DNA of 64,000 nt from Lumbricus terrestris (GCA_949752735.1 OX457052.1:15195668-15259667), one strand, 5' to 3'. Positions 24,535 through 34,987 are shown, counted from the stretch's first letter. Numbers and translations: made by a program. The notes: a model not told the origin generated them from the sequence alone.

Positions 24535-26532
24535 TTACGCGATTTTCGTGAAATATGGCAACTCGTTGAGTTCGACCGTGTAGTCGAGGTACCACTGGCC
24601 ACCGGCTTTGACGTCCTGACGCAGTTCATCCCTCCAACTTCCAGCTGGAAGGTAGATGTCCCGTGACCTTGCACTCTCCTTGACGACCGGTGCAACGAGG
24701 AGGTCATCACCGACGAGGAATTCTGAATCGATGGAGAGAGCGACTGGATCGGTTGGAGCGATCCACCACAAGGGACGGACGATTGGGGCGCCTGTCAAGG
24801 TCGACTCTCTGGCAAGGTCGATCATCTTCTGTGCGTAGGACTCGTGCAGCACGGTCATGTTCCGGGTTATCTCAATCACTTCATCGTCGAATTGCCACGG
24901 AACAATGGAGTACTGGATACTCGGAAGGAGAGCGTTTGCCTCCGCCCATCTGATGAAGAGTTCCTTGCCTGGAAAGACGACGTACCCGTTTCCACCTACC
25001 ATGTCCGGAAGGACGAACGGATATCCGATGATTCCGACGTTGAGAGCGTGCGGTATGAGCGTCTCGATCCCGTTGCCGTAACCCCATTGCGAGTCCTTGT
25101 CGAACATGCGCAGGAAGATGGGGACGTGTTGGGTCTGCGCGCCCACCCGGACCTCCTGGTGTCTGGTCAGCGTGTCCATGGCGTACGACATCTCGACGTA
25201 TTTCGTCGCGTATCGACTTGGGTTTCTGTGGTTCGTCGGGGACAGGATGTAGCAGTTCGGAAGCCAGTTCGTCTCTCCGGCGTCGAACTTGAACGTGCTG
25301 ATGTTGTAGTTGGTCTGCAGGGCCCTCAGTCGATCCATGTGCCACTCGGCCGCACGGTCGTTTGTGAAGTCGACGACCATGGCGGTCGCTTCGTCCCACC
25401 AGGCGGTCAGACCCGGCAGGAGACCGCTTGGGTCGGTGACGAAGGCCTGTCGCCGCATGCCTTCGCTCCTAGCCTCCGAGTTGAGACTGACGAACGTGTG
25501 CACCCAGAGGGTCGTTCGGAACCCCATGTCGGCCAGCGTGTCCACCATGCCCCTTGGATCGGGGAATTTCTCACGGTCGAAGTCGAAGTCTCCGTAGTTG
25601 ACTTCCCACTTGTCGTCGATCTCCAGTTGGGCGTTCGTGAAGCCGTGCTCGAGAATTGCGTTGGCGAAATCGAGAACGGCGTCCTGTGTGATGTTCTTAC
25701 GATACTGAGCCCACGTTGACCAGATGGGATAGCGGAAGAGCCTCTCATCGGGTATATCGGTCGGTTTAGCCAGGTAGGTTGCTGCCATGTATTCGTGAAT
25801 GTGTCGAACGTCGTTCCCTTGACACACCGTGTACGTTAGGTTTACCGGTGAATCGTCGTAGTTGTAATACGGCGAGTCGCGGTACTGTGCCCTCAGACAG
25901 AGCTTCTGGTCGCCCGTTTGATTGATGCTCACCCATAGCGGTACGTCCCAGTCGATCTGCACGGCCATTCCGTTGGAGTTGACCCAGTACCTTTCCAGGA
26001 CACCGCCGTACCCAGGAGGCACACCGGCCACGTTTCCAGGCACGTAGGCCGTCGTGCTGTGCGATAATCCTTCGATCGGCCAGTGCATCTGCCGGACCAC
26101 CGTACCCCCATACCAGTGAGCGTCCGTAAGGTCGAAGCAGTCTTCTAAAACGTCGACAGTGCAGTCCTCTGCTTCCCAGTTTACAACGGTGCAGTTTATA
26201 CCCGTTGATTCGTTAAGCACTTGATGCACTTCTAAGCGAACCTCTGGTGTAGGGTTCCATTCCAGGCAGAGACCGGAGTGCTGTAATCTTGCATCCGTGC
26301 ATTCGATGAATTCCCTTGGTAAAGCGTCCTCGATAGTTGTTGCGAAGTCTCCTTTCCAGAAGATTGCGTCTTCGTAGAGTACCGATCTGTCTTCCGAATT
26401 GGCATGGGCTGCAGCTGATGTGTTTACGAATGCATATAGAACGAGGCAGCAGGCCATGGCACATGATAACGTTGTTCTGCTTGTGTGTCGCATGGCTGGC
26501 TGCCTAACAAGCGATCGAAATTTCCTACACAT
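24535..26532 (-). CDS. GH31 glycosidase, MYORG-like, copy 1
   Basis: Single-exon frame of 665 codons. The second Met (residue 14, base 26493) begins a good signal peptide (LSCAMACCLVLYAFVNTSA); an in-frame TAA at 26581-26583 inside the adjacent LTR rules out a longer start. The GH31 barrel occupies roughly residues 250-560, with FKFDAGE (Asp about 417, expected nucleophile). The acid/base is probably an Asp in RMFDKDS, about 60 residues on; that assignment is tentative. PDMVGGN and the beta-sandwich tail (PLWWIAPTDP, FLVGDDLLVAPVV) follow. MYORG is known as an alpha-galactosidase and a type II membrane protein of the secretory pathway; this copy looks secreted. Several N-x-S/T sites and paired cysteines agree with that. 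Its last ~110 residues are nearly identical to copy 2. An LTR retrotransposon ends 21 bp upstream, so regulation may be altered. Confidence 0.9.
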   Translation of the reverse strand: MCRKFRSLVRQPAMRHTSRTTLSCAMACCLVLYAFVNTSAAAHANSEDRSVLYEDAIFWKGDFATTIEDALPREFIECTDARLQHSGLCLEWNPTPEVRLEVHQVLNESTGINCTVVNWEAEDCTVDVLEDCFDLTDAHWYGGTVVRQMHWPIEGLSHSTTAYVPGNVAGVPPGYGGVLERYWVNSNGMAVQIDWDVPLWVSINQTGDQKLCLRAQYRDSPYYNYDDSPVNLTYTVCQGNDVRHIHEYMAATYLAKPTDIPDERLFRYPIWSTWAQYRKNITQDAVLDFANAILEHGFTNAQLEIDDKWEVNYGDFDFDREKFPDPRGMVDTLADMGFRTTLWVHTFVSLNSEARSEGMRRQAFVTDPSGLLPGLTAWWDEATAMVVDFTNDRAAEWHMDRLRALQTNYNISTFKFDAGETNWLPNCYILSPTNHRNPSRYATKYVEMSYAMDTLTRHQEVRVGAQTQHVPIFLRMFDKDSQWGYGNGIETLIPHALNVGIIGYPFVLPDMVGGNGYVVFPGKELFIRWAEANALLPSIQYSIVPWQFDDEVIEITRNMTVLHESYAQKMIDLARESTLTGAPIVRPLWWIAPTDPVALSIDSEFLVGDDLLVAPVVKESARSRDIYLPAGSWRDELRQDVKAGGQWYLDYTVELNELPYFTKIA

Positions 26533-26553
26533 ATAATTATTGCAACAATCATT

Positions 26554-27655
26554 TGTAACGTCTCCGTTTTTATGCTTATTTTAGCGGGTAATTGAAAATG
26601 TACTGCATTTAAATGATCTGTTCAAAAAGACACCAATTCTTTATAAATGTATGATATAATTGAAACTATTAAATACACAATACAATTACGCAATATTCCT
26701 ATTTACTTATTTGGCGTATCACTAATTATAATTAACTAAATGCTTATCTGTACTCCACAGTTGAGATATATGACATATCGTTTCTGTAGTGTAAAACGGC
26801 CTTGAAATAGTTCTGCAGATTCTCTGTAGATTCACTGAATGAAGATTAGCAACCCGGTGCTATATTTGAAGAAATAGTTCTGCTGATTCTCCGTAGATTC
26901 ACTGAATGAAGATAAGCAACCTCGTGCTATATTTGAAGAAGGATAATGAGATACTGTCAAGCTGTGGAATCCAGATCGAATACCAGACAAGACAATATTC
27001 AATACTTCCGTAGCATCAAATTATCACACTCCAACCAATGAGAATTTCCTTCCCAATTGAAAATGACCTTGAAATGTCAACCAGAGACAACGAGCCCAAA
27101 ATCGTTTCTCAACACACGAATATCGTCTCACCAACCGTCACAATCACAATGTAGACTTCACGGACGTTAGAATTCGCAACTTCGAATTTCTAAATCGCCT
27201 CTACTCTCACACGAATGCCTCGTACTGTTTTACGACCAGATACGAGCATAATCCTCATCCTCACCATTGAATAAACTTCAAATGAATTGCCAGACACAAC
27301 TGAGCAACCATCTTTCTCAATGTTCATGTAAGGAATCACCGTTTTATGTTGAATTTCAATGACGTGGCTATTTCCATTCAATTCTGTCCGTTACGCTCAT
27401 TTCGATGCTTTTTATTGGTTACGCGTCGATGCAAATGTTTTCGCTTACGTAAGCGTCCGTAGTAACCACTTGACGTTACCATGACTGCCTCACTCATGTA
27501 CGCAAGATTCGTGGTCTCCTAGTTACTAATCCACTAGACGCCAAATTATTAATCTAGATACGCCGACTAAATTATCTAGCTTAACTCCTACTTAGAATTA
27601 ACATATAATATCAGACAAGTTAGTTTGATAGATAATAGCGATTTAATACGCTACA
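26554..27655 (-). repeat. 3' LTR
   Basis: 1,102 bp. It contains a 67-bp direct duplication (26804-26937, core GATTCACTGAATGAAGAT) shared with the other LTR. On the minus strand a TATAAAG at 26639-26645 points toward the GH31 gene, whose start is at 26532. Confidence 0.95.
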
Positions 27656-27675
27656 AATACCCCTCCTTCAAAAGT
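27656..27675 (-). other. Polypurine tract
   Basis: On the minus strand the sequence just before the 3' LTR contains GAAGGAGGGG, the usual plus-strand primer site of LTR elements. Confidence 0.75.
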
Positions 27676-27816
27676 CTGTAATCAGGCTTTACAATCTCAC
27701 CTAATTATCTATCAACTAAATTTCTATCAACTTCCTTATTCTATCTTACACAACAATACAACATTACTGAACTTCTTATCTACATTATTATAATACATTA
27801 CTGATATATTTAAGTA

Positions 27817-30800
27817 CTATGTAATTCCTCTACTCAAATAATCAGACATAACATTATTGCTTCCCTTGATATATCGTATCGTAAAGCAATAATTTTGAAG
27901 TGCTAGACTCCACCTCATGACTCTCGCATTTCTCATTCTCCCTTCCTTCATGTACTGTAGTCCGCAGTGGTCCGTCTCTATCACAAACTGCTTTCCACAC
28001 AAGTACCTGTCAAACCGACTAATTCCCCACATTATCGCTAGACATTCTCTCTCCTCAACTGAATATCTCGTCTCTCTTTCCAATAATTTCCTACTCGCAT
28101 ATGCAATCGGGTGGTTTATCCCGTCATACTGCTGTATCAGGACGCAACCTATTCCTCTTCCTGATGCATCCGTTTGAATCACGAATTCCTTCTCCAAGTT
28201 TGGTAACTTTAGTATTGGTGTCTTAGCAAGTGCTGCTTTCAGCTTACTAAAACTCTCTTCCAATTCCTCGTTCCAATCAACATTATTAGCTGCTGACTTC
28301 TTTGTCAAATCACTTAATGGTGCCATCAGTTCAGCACAATGAGGAATAAATTTTCTGTAATAGTTTATTGCTCCCAAAAAGCTTCTTATTTGTTTCTTCG
28401 TTTTCGGTTGTGGCATCTCCACAATCTTATCTATCGATTCTCCTTTAGGACTAATGTCGTCGTTGTTTAACGTATGACCCAAGAAATCTATGCGTCCATA
28501 GCCTAATGAACATTTCTTTGGTTTCAAAGTCAGGTGAGCATCTCTCACTCTTTGAAAAAATTCTCGTAAAATCGTCATATGTTTAGTCCATCCTTCTGTA
28601 TGAGCTAGTATGTCGTCAACATAACTCTCCAGATTCTCGGTTCCATGCAAAATCTTTCTTATCAGTCTATTATAGCTTGAAGCACTATTTACCAATCCAA
28701 ATGGTAGAACGTTGAATTTATACAACCCACTCGCACAAATGAAAGTCGTATAATCTTTTGATTCTTCGCTCATTGGAATTTGCCAATACCCTTTGCAAAA
28801 ATCAAACTTGCTATATATTTTGCTGCCACTCAGTTTATTGAAGATATCCTCGTTTGACATCATCGGCTCTGGATCAAAAACTGTCACTTTGTTCAATTGC
28901 TTATAGTTGCAGCAAAGTCTATTGCTTCCATCAGCCTTCTTAACAACAACAAGCGGTGCTGCGTATGCTGCTTCTGATCTTTCTATTATCCCATTCTCTA
29001 ACATTATCTCAATTTCCTTATCAATTTCAGACTGTAGATGATACGGTGTTGGATAAGCTTTCATCCTAACAGGTTCATCACTCGTAAGATGAATCTCGTG
29101 TTTCACCATGTCAGTTCTTCCTGGTTTATCTGTAAATATGTCTTGATATTCTCTCAGTAATTTCTCCAATTCACCTCTCTGTTCATCTTCTAATTGTGGA
29201 TTAATATCAACATCCTTGTAAGTCTCAGTTTGCTTACTGACATACAGGTTTAATATCTCCTCCTCTTCGTCTTCACCTTCTCTACCATCATGTACAATAG
29301 CTGACACATATGCTATTGTCTCAGAACCTGACAATTCTTCTTCACTCCTCTCGTAATATCTCTTTAGTATGTTGATGTGGTATGTTTTCAGTTTTCCACC
29401 ATCAACCTCAACTTTATAATCGTAATCGCCGATTTTCCCTCTGACTACAAATGGTCCTTGCCATTTAACAAGCATCTTATTATTACAACTCGGCAGTAAC
29501 AATAGGACTTTATCACCTATCTCCAGTTTTCTATATCGTGCCTTTTTATCGTAGTACTTCTTGTTCTTCGCATTAGCTTTGTGAATTGCTTTCTGCGCCA
29601 TGTTACACGTTTCCTCTATACGTTCTCGTAGATCCGTCATATATGTGTACACATCCTTCACCTCGTCTTCCACTTTTTCATTTGTCCACAGTTCCTTCAA
29701 TATCTGTACCGGACCTCTACATGATCTTCCGAAGATTAATTCGAAAGGCGTGTATCCGTGGCTCTCGTGTACAGTATCTCGTAATGCGAAAAGTAGTGGT
29801 GCCAAGTACCTGTCCCACTCTTTTACTTGTTCACCTATCAGTTTTCTCAGTGTAGTCTTAATCGTTCCATTAAGACGTTCTACACAACCGTTTCCCATCG
29901 CGTGGTATGGACTTGTCATCGTGTGCTTGATCAACAACATTTTGTTTACTTCGGCCATTAGTTCTGACGTAAATTGGCTTCCTCTATCTGTATGAATTCT
30001 TTGTGGTACGCCCATCCGACAGTAAAAGTTAAACAAGGCTTCCGCCACTTCCTCGGTACTTATTCCTTTCAACGGTATCGCTTCAGGATACCTGGTGCTT
30101 AAGTCGATAATCGTTAATACATAACGATATCCTCTCATAGACATTGGCTCTATGGCTCCTATGATGTCCACACAGACATGCTTGAACGGTACATCCAGCA
30201 CTGGAAGATGTCCCATCGGTGCCTTGTAATTCACTTTCTTATCTACTGCTTTCTGGCATACATCACAACTTAATATATATCGCCGAACTTCTTGATTTAT
30301 CCCTGGCCAATAAAATTCATTCACAATTTTATCGTGAGTCTTCTTCATGCCTAGATGAGCTGACAGTAGCGAGTTATGTGCTACAGCTAGAACTTTGTTT
30401 CTCAACTGTTTCGGAACCATCAACTGCCACTTCGCTTCATCTTTCAATACTTCCTTCCATCTCCGGTACAACAATCCATCTTTCTTTACGTACAGCACTT
30501 TTTCTGTACTCTTCTCATCGCCATTCCACTCAGATGCTTTATCCCAGTAACTCTTCAATGTTTCATCTGTCTTCTGTAATTCCTTTATTTCTTTTGTGGT
30601 TATATTCAGGTCGGGCATTTCTGTGACCTTGAGTGGTTTATATTTCACCACTTTCTTCGACTCAGCTCTTGTTTCTATCGCTGCTGTCGTTTGATGTGCG
30701 TCACTGTTCATGACGTCATCACTTCTAACTTTCTCTATTACGTCATCATATTCCGTGCTCATTTCATCACTCTCAAATCTTACTGTCTTCTTGGCATCTT

Positions 30801-32625
30801 GCCAACGTGAATTAGCATTCACATTTCTCTTGAGTATTCCTTTATACTCAACCTTTTCTTGTTTCTCACTCATAATCGTCTCATTCACTTTCTCTCCTTT
30901 GTCACAATTAATTATATTTTCATCCGTGTTCTCATTCGTTACTGTATATTTTAACCCTCTCACGCGTCCAATAATTATCGGCTTTACTGGTTCGTCCATA
31001 ACCATTGCCTCAACTTCACCAGTAAAATACTCACTCTCAATGTTTACATGGGCTGTAGGAAAACACCTTAAGCTCCCATCAACTAGGATGCAGTGCGTTT
31101 CCTTCCCAGTCAAATCACTATCCTTGATTAGCGATCTCCTCACAATGCATGTACTCGCTCCAGAATCGTAAAGACAATTGGCTTCTACTCCATTGACTTT
31201 CGCTTGACATTCATCTATACTTTCAATGTCAATGCAACCATCTTTCCGTTCTGTAACTACCGTACTTGCTGCCATGTGTTTCGGTACTTCTTCTTTACCT
31301 TTCCTATCCTGGCGTTCTACTGTTCTGTCAATTTCATTCGATTTCGTATTTTCATTCGCCTGTACAGCTCTGTACGCCCTATTCTCGTAAATCTGTACTG
31401 CTGCAGCTGTGTGTTTAACAAACCCTTTGGCTTTATGCACACAATCAAATGCTTTATGACCTACCTTACCGCATGCAAAACAAGTTATCTTGTGTTCCGC
31501 TGCCTGCTCTCTATCTCTACTATATCCTCTATTCACATTTCCACTGTGATTTGTCTCTTTGTTCTGTCGCGTTTCGACTCTTCCTCTGTTCATGTTACCT
31601 TGGAATTTCTCTCTCGATTTCTCTTCAAATGGCTTTCCATTACCTCTGTCATTATTGAATCTCCCTTGAGGTTTTACAGAATTCTCGGCATATCTGTACC
31701 CATGAGCTTCGATGTAGGATTCTGCACACGTCAATGTGTCCTTTAAGCTCATTTTTCCTTTCTCTTTAATAAACATCCTCAACTCATTACTACAAGTGAG
31801 GAAAAATTGATCCTTTAGCAGTAGGTCCTCGATTCCTTCGTAGGTCTGCTCAAATCCAGCTTGTAGCAACCATTGCTGCAAATATCGTTGCAATCTGTAA
31901 ATGAAATTTGAAGGAGTTTCTCCTTGTTCCATCTTGCTAGTCTTAAACTTGTTACGATACCCTCCTTCTGTCAATTGGAATCTTTTCAAGAGATGCTTCT
32001 TTAAACAATCGTAGTCTTGTGTTTCCTCAGCCGACAAACGCTGGTACACTTCTAATGCTTTCGACTCTAGATGTCGCGCTAGCATCAGCGACCACACATC
32101 TCTCGGTATCTCGTATGTCGTACATGTCCTCTCAAATCTGAGTAGGTACGCATCAAGACAATCTTTAGCCTCGTTAAATATTGGGAATTTAATATTCTTC
32201 ATTCCCTTATGACTTTGGTTTCCTTGGTGGTTGTCACCCATCGTCATGTAGGAATCTCCATCATCCCTGTTTCGTCTATCTCCCGATTCTATCTCTCTCA
32301 TTCTCACTTGAACCTCAAGCCTCTTATTCTCTAATTCTCTGTCCCTTGCCTGTCTCACTTCATCGGCTTCTCGTGCAAGTCTCGCCTCGGTTGCTTCTCT
32401 TTCAAGCCTAACGTCAGCCATCCTCGCCATTTCCATTTCGTTTTCTCTAACTGCTTTTGCTTCTGCAGCTGCACGTAGCTCACTTTCTTTTTTCTCTTCT
32501 CGTTCATCCGCCCTCTGCTGTCTGAATTCGTTCTGTCTGTCTCTGACAAACGCCTTCAGCTCTTCACCTTCCAATGAGAATGAACGTCCCATATCCAACC
32601 ACTGTTGCCAGTCCGTGATCGACAT
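27817..32625 (-). CDS. Gag-Pol polyprotein of the Gmr1-like element
   Basis: 1,602 codons from an ATG, no internal stop. Residues about 25-115 are Glu/Arg-rich and look like a coiled coil. A Gag domain resembling SCAN/retrotransposon gag covers about 140-310. A CCHC zinc knuckle (CFACGKVGHKAFDC) lies near 380, and the protease motif DSGAS near 483. The integrase HHCC zinc site is at about 745-795 (HLGMKKTH, CDVCQ), with catalytic Asp near 820 (VDIIG), Asp near 881 (HTDRGSQF) and Glu near 914 (VERLNG). Reverse transcriptase comes after it (LPFGLVNSAS, YVDDILAH near 1337), then RNase H (IQTDASGRGIG near 1485) and the end at DYLSRGIT. No envelope-like frame. Gag and Pol share one frame, so no frameshift signal is needed. 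All catalytic motifs look intact. Confidence 0.96.
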   Translation of the reverse strand: MSITDWQQWLDMGRSFSLEGEELKAFVRDRQNEFRQQRADEREEKKESELRAAAEAKAVRENEMEMARMADVRLEREATEARLAREADEVRQARDRELENKRLEVQVRMREIESGDRRNRDDGDSYMTMGDNHQGNQSHKGMKNIKFPIFNEAKDCLDAYLLRFERTCTTYEIPRDVWSLMLARHLESKALEVYQRLSAEETQDYDCLKKHLLKRFQLTEGGYRNKFKTSKMEQGETPSNFIYRLQRYLQQWLLQAGFEQTYEGIEDLLLKDQFFLTCSNELRMFIKEKGKMSLKDTLTCAESYIEAHGYRYAENSVKPQGRFNNDRGNGKPFEEKSREKFQGNMNRGRVETRQNKETNHSGNVNRGYSRDREQAAEHKITCFACGKVGHKAFDCVHKAKGFVKHTAAAVQIYENRAYRAVQANENTKSNEIDRTVERQDRKGKEEVPKHMAASTVVTERKDGCIDIESIDECQAKVNGVEANCLYDSGASTCIVRRSLIKDSDLTGKETHCILVDGSLRCFPTAHVNIESEYFTGEVEAMVMDEPVKPIIIGRVRGLKYTVTNENTDENIINCDKGEKVNETIMSEKQEKVEYKGILKRNVNANSRWQDAKKTVRFESDEMSTEYDDVIEKVRSDDVMNSDAHQTTAAIETRAESKKVVKYKPLKVTEMPDLNITTKEIKELQKTDETLKSYWDKASEWNGDEKSTEKVLYVKKDGLLYRRWKEVLKDEAKWQLMVPKQLRNKVLAVAHNSLLSAHLGMKKTHDKIVNEFYWPGINQEVRRYILSCDVCQKAVDKKVNYKAPMGHLPVLDVPFKHVCVDIIGAIEPMSMRGYRYVLTIIDLSTRYPEAIPLKGISTEEVAEALFNFYCRMGVPQRIHTDRGSQFTSELMAEVNKMLLIKHTMTSPYHAMGNGCVERLNGTIKTTLRKLIGEQVKEWDRYLAPLLFALRDTVHESHGYTPFELIFGRSCRGPVQILKELWTNEKVEDEVKDVYTYMTDLRERIEETCNMAQKAIHKANAKNKKYYDKKARYRKLEIGDKVLLLLPSCNNKMLVKWQGPFVVRGKIGDYDYKVEVDGGKLKTYHINILKRYYERSEEELSGSETIAYVSAIVHDGREGEDEEEEILNLYVSKQTETYKDVDINPQLEDEQRGELEKLLREYQDIFTDKPGRTDMVKHEIHLTSDEPVRMKAYPTPYHLQSEIDKEIEIMLENGIIERSEAAYAAPLVVVKKADGSNRLCCNYKQLNKVTVFDPEPMMSNEDIFNKLSGSKIYSKFDFCKGYWQIPMSEESKDYTTFICASGLYKFNVLPFGLVNSASSYNRLIRKILHGTENLESYVDDILAHTEGWTKHMTILREFFQRVRDAHLTLKPKKCSLGYGRIDFLGHTLNNDDISPKGESIDKIVEMPQPKTKKQIRSFLGAINYYRKFIPHCAELMAPLSDLTKKSAANNVDWNEELEESFSKLKAALAKTPILKLPNLEKEFVIQTDASGRGIGCVLIQQYDGINHPIAYASRKLLERETRYSVEERECLAIMWGISRFDRYLCGKQFVIETDHCGLQYMKEGRMRNARVMRWSLALQNYCFTIRYIKGSNNVMSDYLSRGIT

Positions 32626-32944
32626 TCTTACTTACTCACTTTTGTCAAGTAGTAATAAATTTAACGCTCTAATATGCGCTATACAACTTCACACTCGCTT
32701 ATAATAATTATTAAAATTATTAAGCGTCACACTAGTGCGCCCTCTTAACGTAATACAATCTCTGGTGTATGTTACGCAATAAGGATTATCGCACCGACTC
32801 TAATGCTTAAATCTATACACGCGCTGCGCTGGCGTTGCGCTGTGCTTAACAATTTCCAAATAGATCGTCATTTTAATTAGCTTTGTCTCTTCAATATAAA
32901 TGTCAGTAAAGTTCAATCTAATCAACAATAATATTGTCAATTTT

Positions 32945-32964
32945 ATCCCGACGCGAGCATCCCA
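32945..32964 (-). other. tRNA primer binding site
   Basis: On the minus strand, two bases after the 5' LTR, the sequence TGGGATGCTCGCGTCGGGAT begins with TGG, the complement of a tRNA CCA end, and looks like the complement of a T-arm plus acceptor. The tRNA species was not identified. Confidence 0.7.
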
Positions 32965-32966
32965 TT

Positions 32967-34068
32967 TGTAACGTCTCCGTTTTTATGCTTATTTTAGCGG
33001 GTAATTGAAAATGTACTGCATTTAAATGATCTGTTCAAAAAGACACCAATTCTTTATAAATGTATGATATAATTGAAACTATTAAATACACAATACAATT
33101 ACGCAATATTCCTATTTACTTATTTGGCGTATCACTAATTATAATTAACTAAATGCTTATCTGTACTCCACAGTTGAGATATATGACATATCGTTTCTGT
33201 AGTGTAAAACGGCCTTGAAATAGTTCTGCAGATTCTCTGTAGATTCACTGAATGAAGATTAGCAACCCGGTGCTATATTTGAAGAAATAGTTCTGCTGAT
33301 TCTCCGTAGATTCACTGAATGAAGATAAGCAACCTCGTGCTATATTTGAAGAAGGATAATGAGATACTGTCAAGCTGTGGAATCCAGATCGAATACCAGA
33401 CAAGACAATATTCAATACTTCCGTAGCATCAAATTATCACACTCCAACCAATGAGAATTTCCTTCCCAATTGAAAATGACCTTGAAATGTCAACCAGAGA
33501 CAACGAGCCCAAAATCGTTTCTCAACACACGAATATCGTCTCACCAACCGTCACAATCACAATGTAGACTTCACGGACGTTAGAATTCGCAACTTCGAAT
33601 TTCTAAATCGCCTCTACTCTCACACGAATGCCTCGTACTGTTTTACGACCAGATACGAGCATAATCCTCATCCTCACCATTGAATAAACTTCAAATGAAT
33701 TGCCAGACACAACTGAGCAACCATCTTTCTCAATGTTCATGTAAGGAATCACCGTTTTATGTTGAATTTCAATGACGTGGCTATTTCCATTCAATTCTGT
33801 CCGTTACGCTCATTTCGATGCTTTTTATTGGTTACGCGTCGATGCAAATGTTTTCGCTTACGTAAGCGTCCGTAGTAACCACTTGACGTTACCATGACTG
33901 CCTCACTCATGTACGCAAGATTCGTGGTCTCCTAGTTACTAATCCACTAGACGCCAAATTATTAATCTAGATACGCCGACTAAATTATCTAGCTTAACTC
34001 CTACTTAGAATTAACATATAATATCAGACAAGTTAGTTTGATAGATAATAGCGATTTAATACGCTACA
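32967..34068 (-). repeat. 5' LTR
   Basis: 1,102 bp, same length and, as far as can be read, the same sequence as 26554-27655. The 63-codon frame repeated in both LTRs is not treated as a gene. Confidence 0.95.
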
Positions 34069-34088
34069 TCATTGAATAACGTTGTATT

Positions 34089-34257
34089 CAGCGCTTAAAG
34101 TGCAACAAAAGAAGTGCCTGGACGCTCCTTGGCTTTCCAGTGTGTGTGTGTGCTGGGGAAGTAAGTGGCAGGTCGGAGTTCAGATTTGATTTGATAAGTG
34201 CCTGGACGCCGTTCATGACCGTTCAGGGCTCCAGACACACTTTAATCCCTAATGCCG
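34089..34257. mobile_element. Element with CAGCGCTTAAAGTGC end
   Basis: Left end CAGCGCTTAAAGTGC and right part CACACTTTAATCCCT are imperfect complements, with the GTGCCTGGACGC interior as in 7959-8138. Flanks GTTGTATT and GTTGTTAT are similar; the right edge is approximate. Confidence 0.55.
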
Positions 34258-34289
34258 TTGTTATCTTCCCTCTATTTTCGAACTTATTT

Positions 34290-34406
34290 ATTTATTTATA
34301 CAGCGCCCCTCAAGCTCGAGATCGCTACTCAGAGGCACTCCCGACTACAGCGCAGACACTGAATCGGAGTTTCACACCGAAGCGCCCGAGCAGTTGTAGG
34401 GCCGTC
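34290..34406 (-). repeat. SINE fragment (minus orientation)
   Basis: Reverse complement of the GTGAAACTCC...GGGAGTGCCTCTGAGTA...GGGGCGCTGTATA tail of the SINE at 20819-21092. Cut off by the MITE at 34407. Confidence 0.75.
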
Positions 34407-34727
34407 CAGTGGCATCGCCAGGATTTCAGTTTGGGGGGCTGAATTTGCGTCGAAAATTTTCCGTTTTCAGTCGCCAAAATTTCTGATGACCTTTTTTCCA
34501 TGTCGCCCGTCAAAATTTCCGATGATTTTTAATTTTGTACATTTTGTTAGTCATGTGGTCGAAATCTTGGAAAACTGGTCCTTTTCCGTGACCGCCAGGC
34601 TGTCTGCCAAACCTCGTGCGTGCCTTTACGGTTATTTTTGGGGAGGCTAAAGGGGTTAACCGCTTTTCTACATGGGGAAAAAATGGATGGCCTTTTTAGG
34701 GGGCTTAGCCCCCTAGCGCCGCTACTG
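34407..34727. mobile_element. hAT-like MITE, CAGTGGCATCGCCAGG end
   Basis: Ends CAGTGGCATCGCCAGG and TAGCGCCGCTACTG. Flanks GGGCCGTC and GGGTCGTC differ at one base. Contains CTGATGACCTTTTTTCC, a form of the shared internal module. Confidence 0.8.
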
Positions 34728-34735
34728 GGGTCGTC

Positions 34736-34905
34736 CATCTGAAATGACCTCCCTTCAAATCTGCACTTATTAATCCTACCAGTAGGCCTAAAACTTTTCG
34801 TCTTAAATCTCTCAAGTCTCAAGTCTTTTTTCTTTCGCCGTGGCTGGGCTGGGAGCGCCTCTGAGTAAATTTATTGAAGGGGCGCTATAGAAATTCCGAG
34901 AATGA
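34736..34905 (+). repeat. SINE-tail repeat
   Basis: Shares CATCTGAAATGACCTC, CTCAAGTCT, TTTCGCCGTGG and GGGAGCGCCTCTGAGTA in the same order with 55681-55855. It ends in GAATGAATGAATAAAT. Confidence 0.65.
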
Positions 34906-34987
34906 ATGAATAAATTAACACGGCAACGTCATAATCCAATAAATATTTCTCTATCGCGAGTGCATGACGTCATCGTTTTTGTCTTGC

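Larger units (their letters stand above)
26554..34068 (-). mobile_element. Intact Ty3/gypsy LTR retrotransposon, Gmr1-like
   Basis: 7,515 bp between perfect 5-bp duplications TCATT (26549-26553 and 34069-34073). Two 1,102-bp LTRs begin TGTAACG and end CTACA and read as identical. One uninterrupted gag-pol frame lies between, with a primer binding site and a polypurine tract in the expected places. Integrase precedes reverse transcriptase, the arrangement of the Gmr1 group of deuterostome Ty3/gypsy elements. It appears young and possibly competent; activity itself cannot be seen from the sequence. Confidence 0.96.

Noticed and set aside
24844..25719. 291-codon plus-strand frame
   Set aside because: It is antisense to the conserved GH31 gene and a shadow of its codon bias. 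The same holds for plus-strand frames opposite the Gag-Pol gene (29586-31746).
27190..27381. 63-codon frame, repeated at 33603-33794
   Set aside because: It lies within the LTRs; duplication of the frame only reflects LTR duplication.
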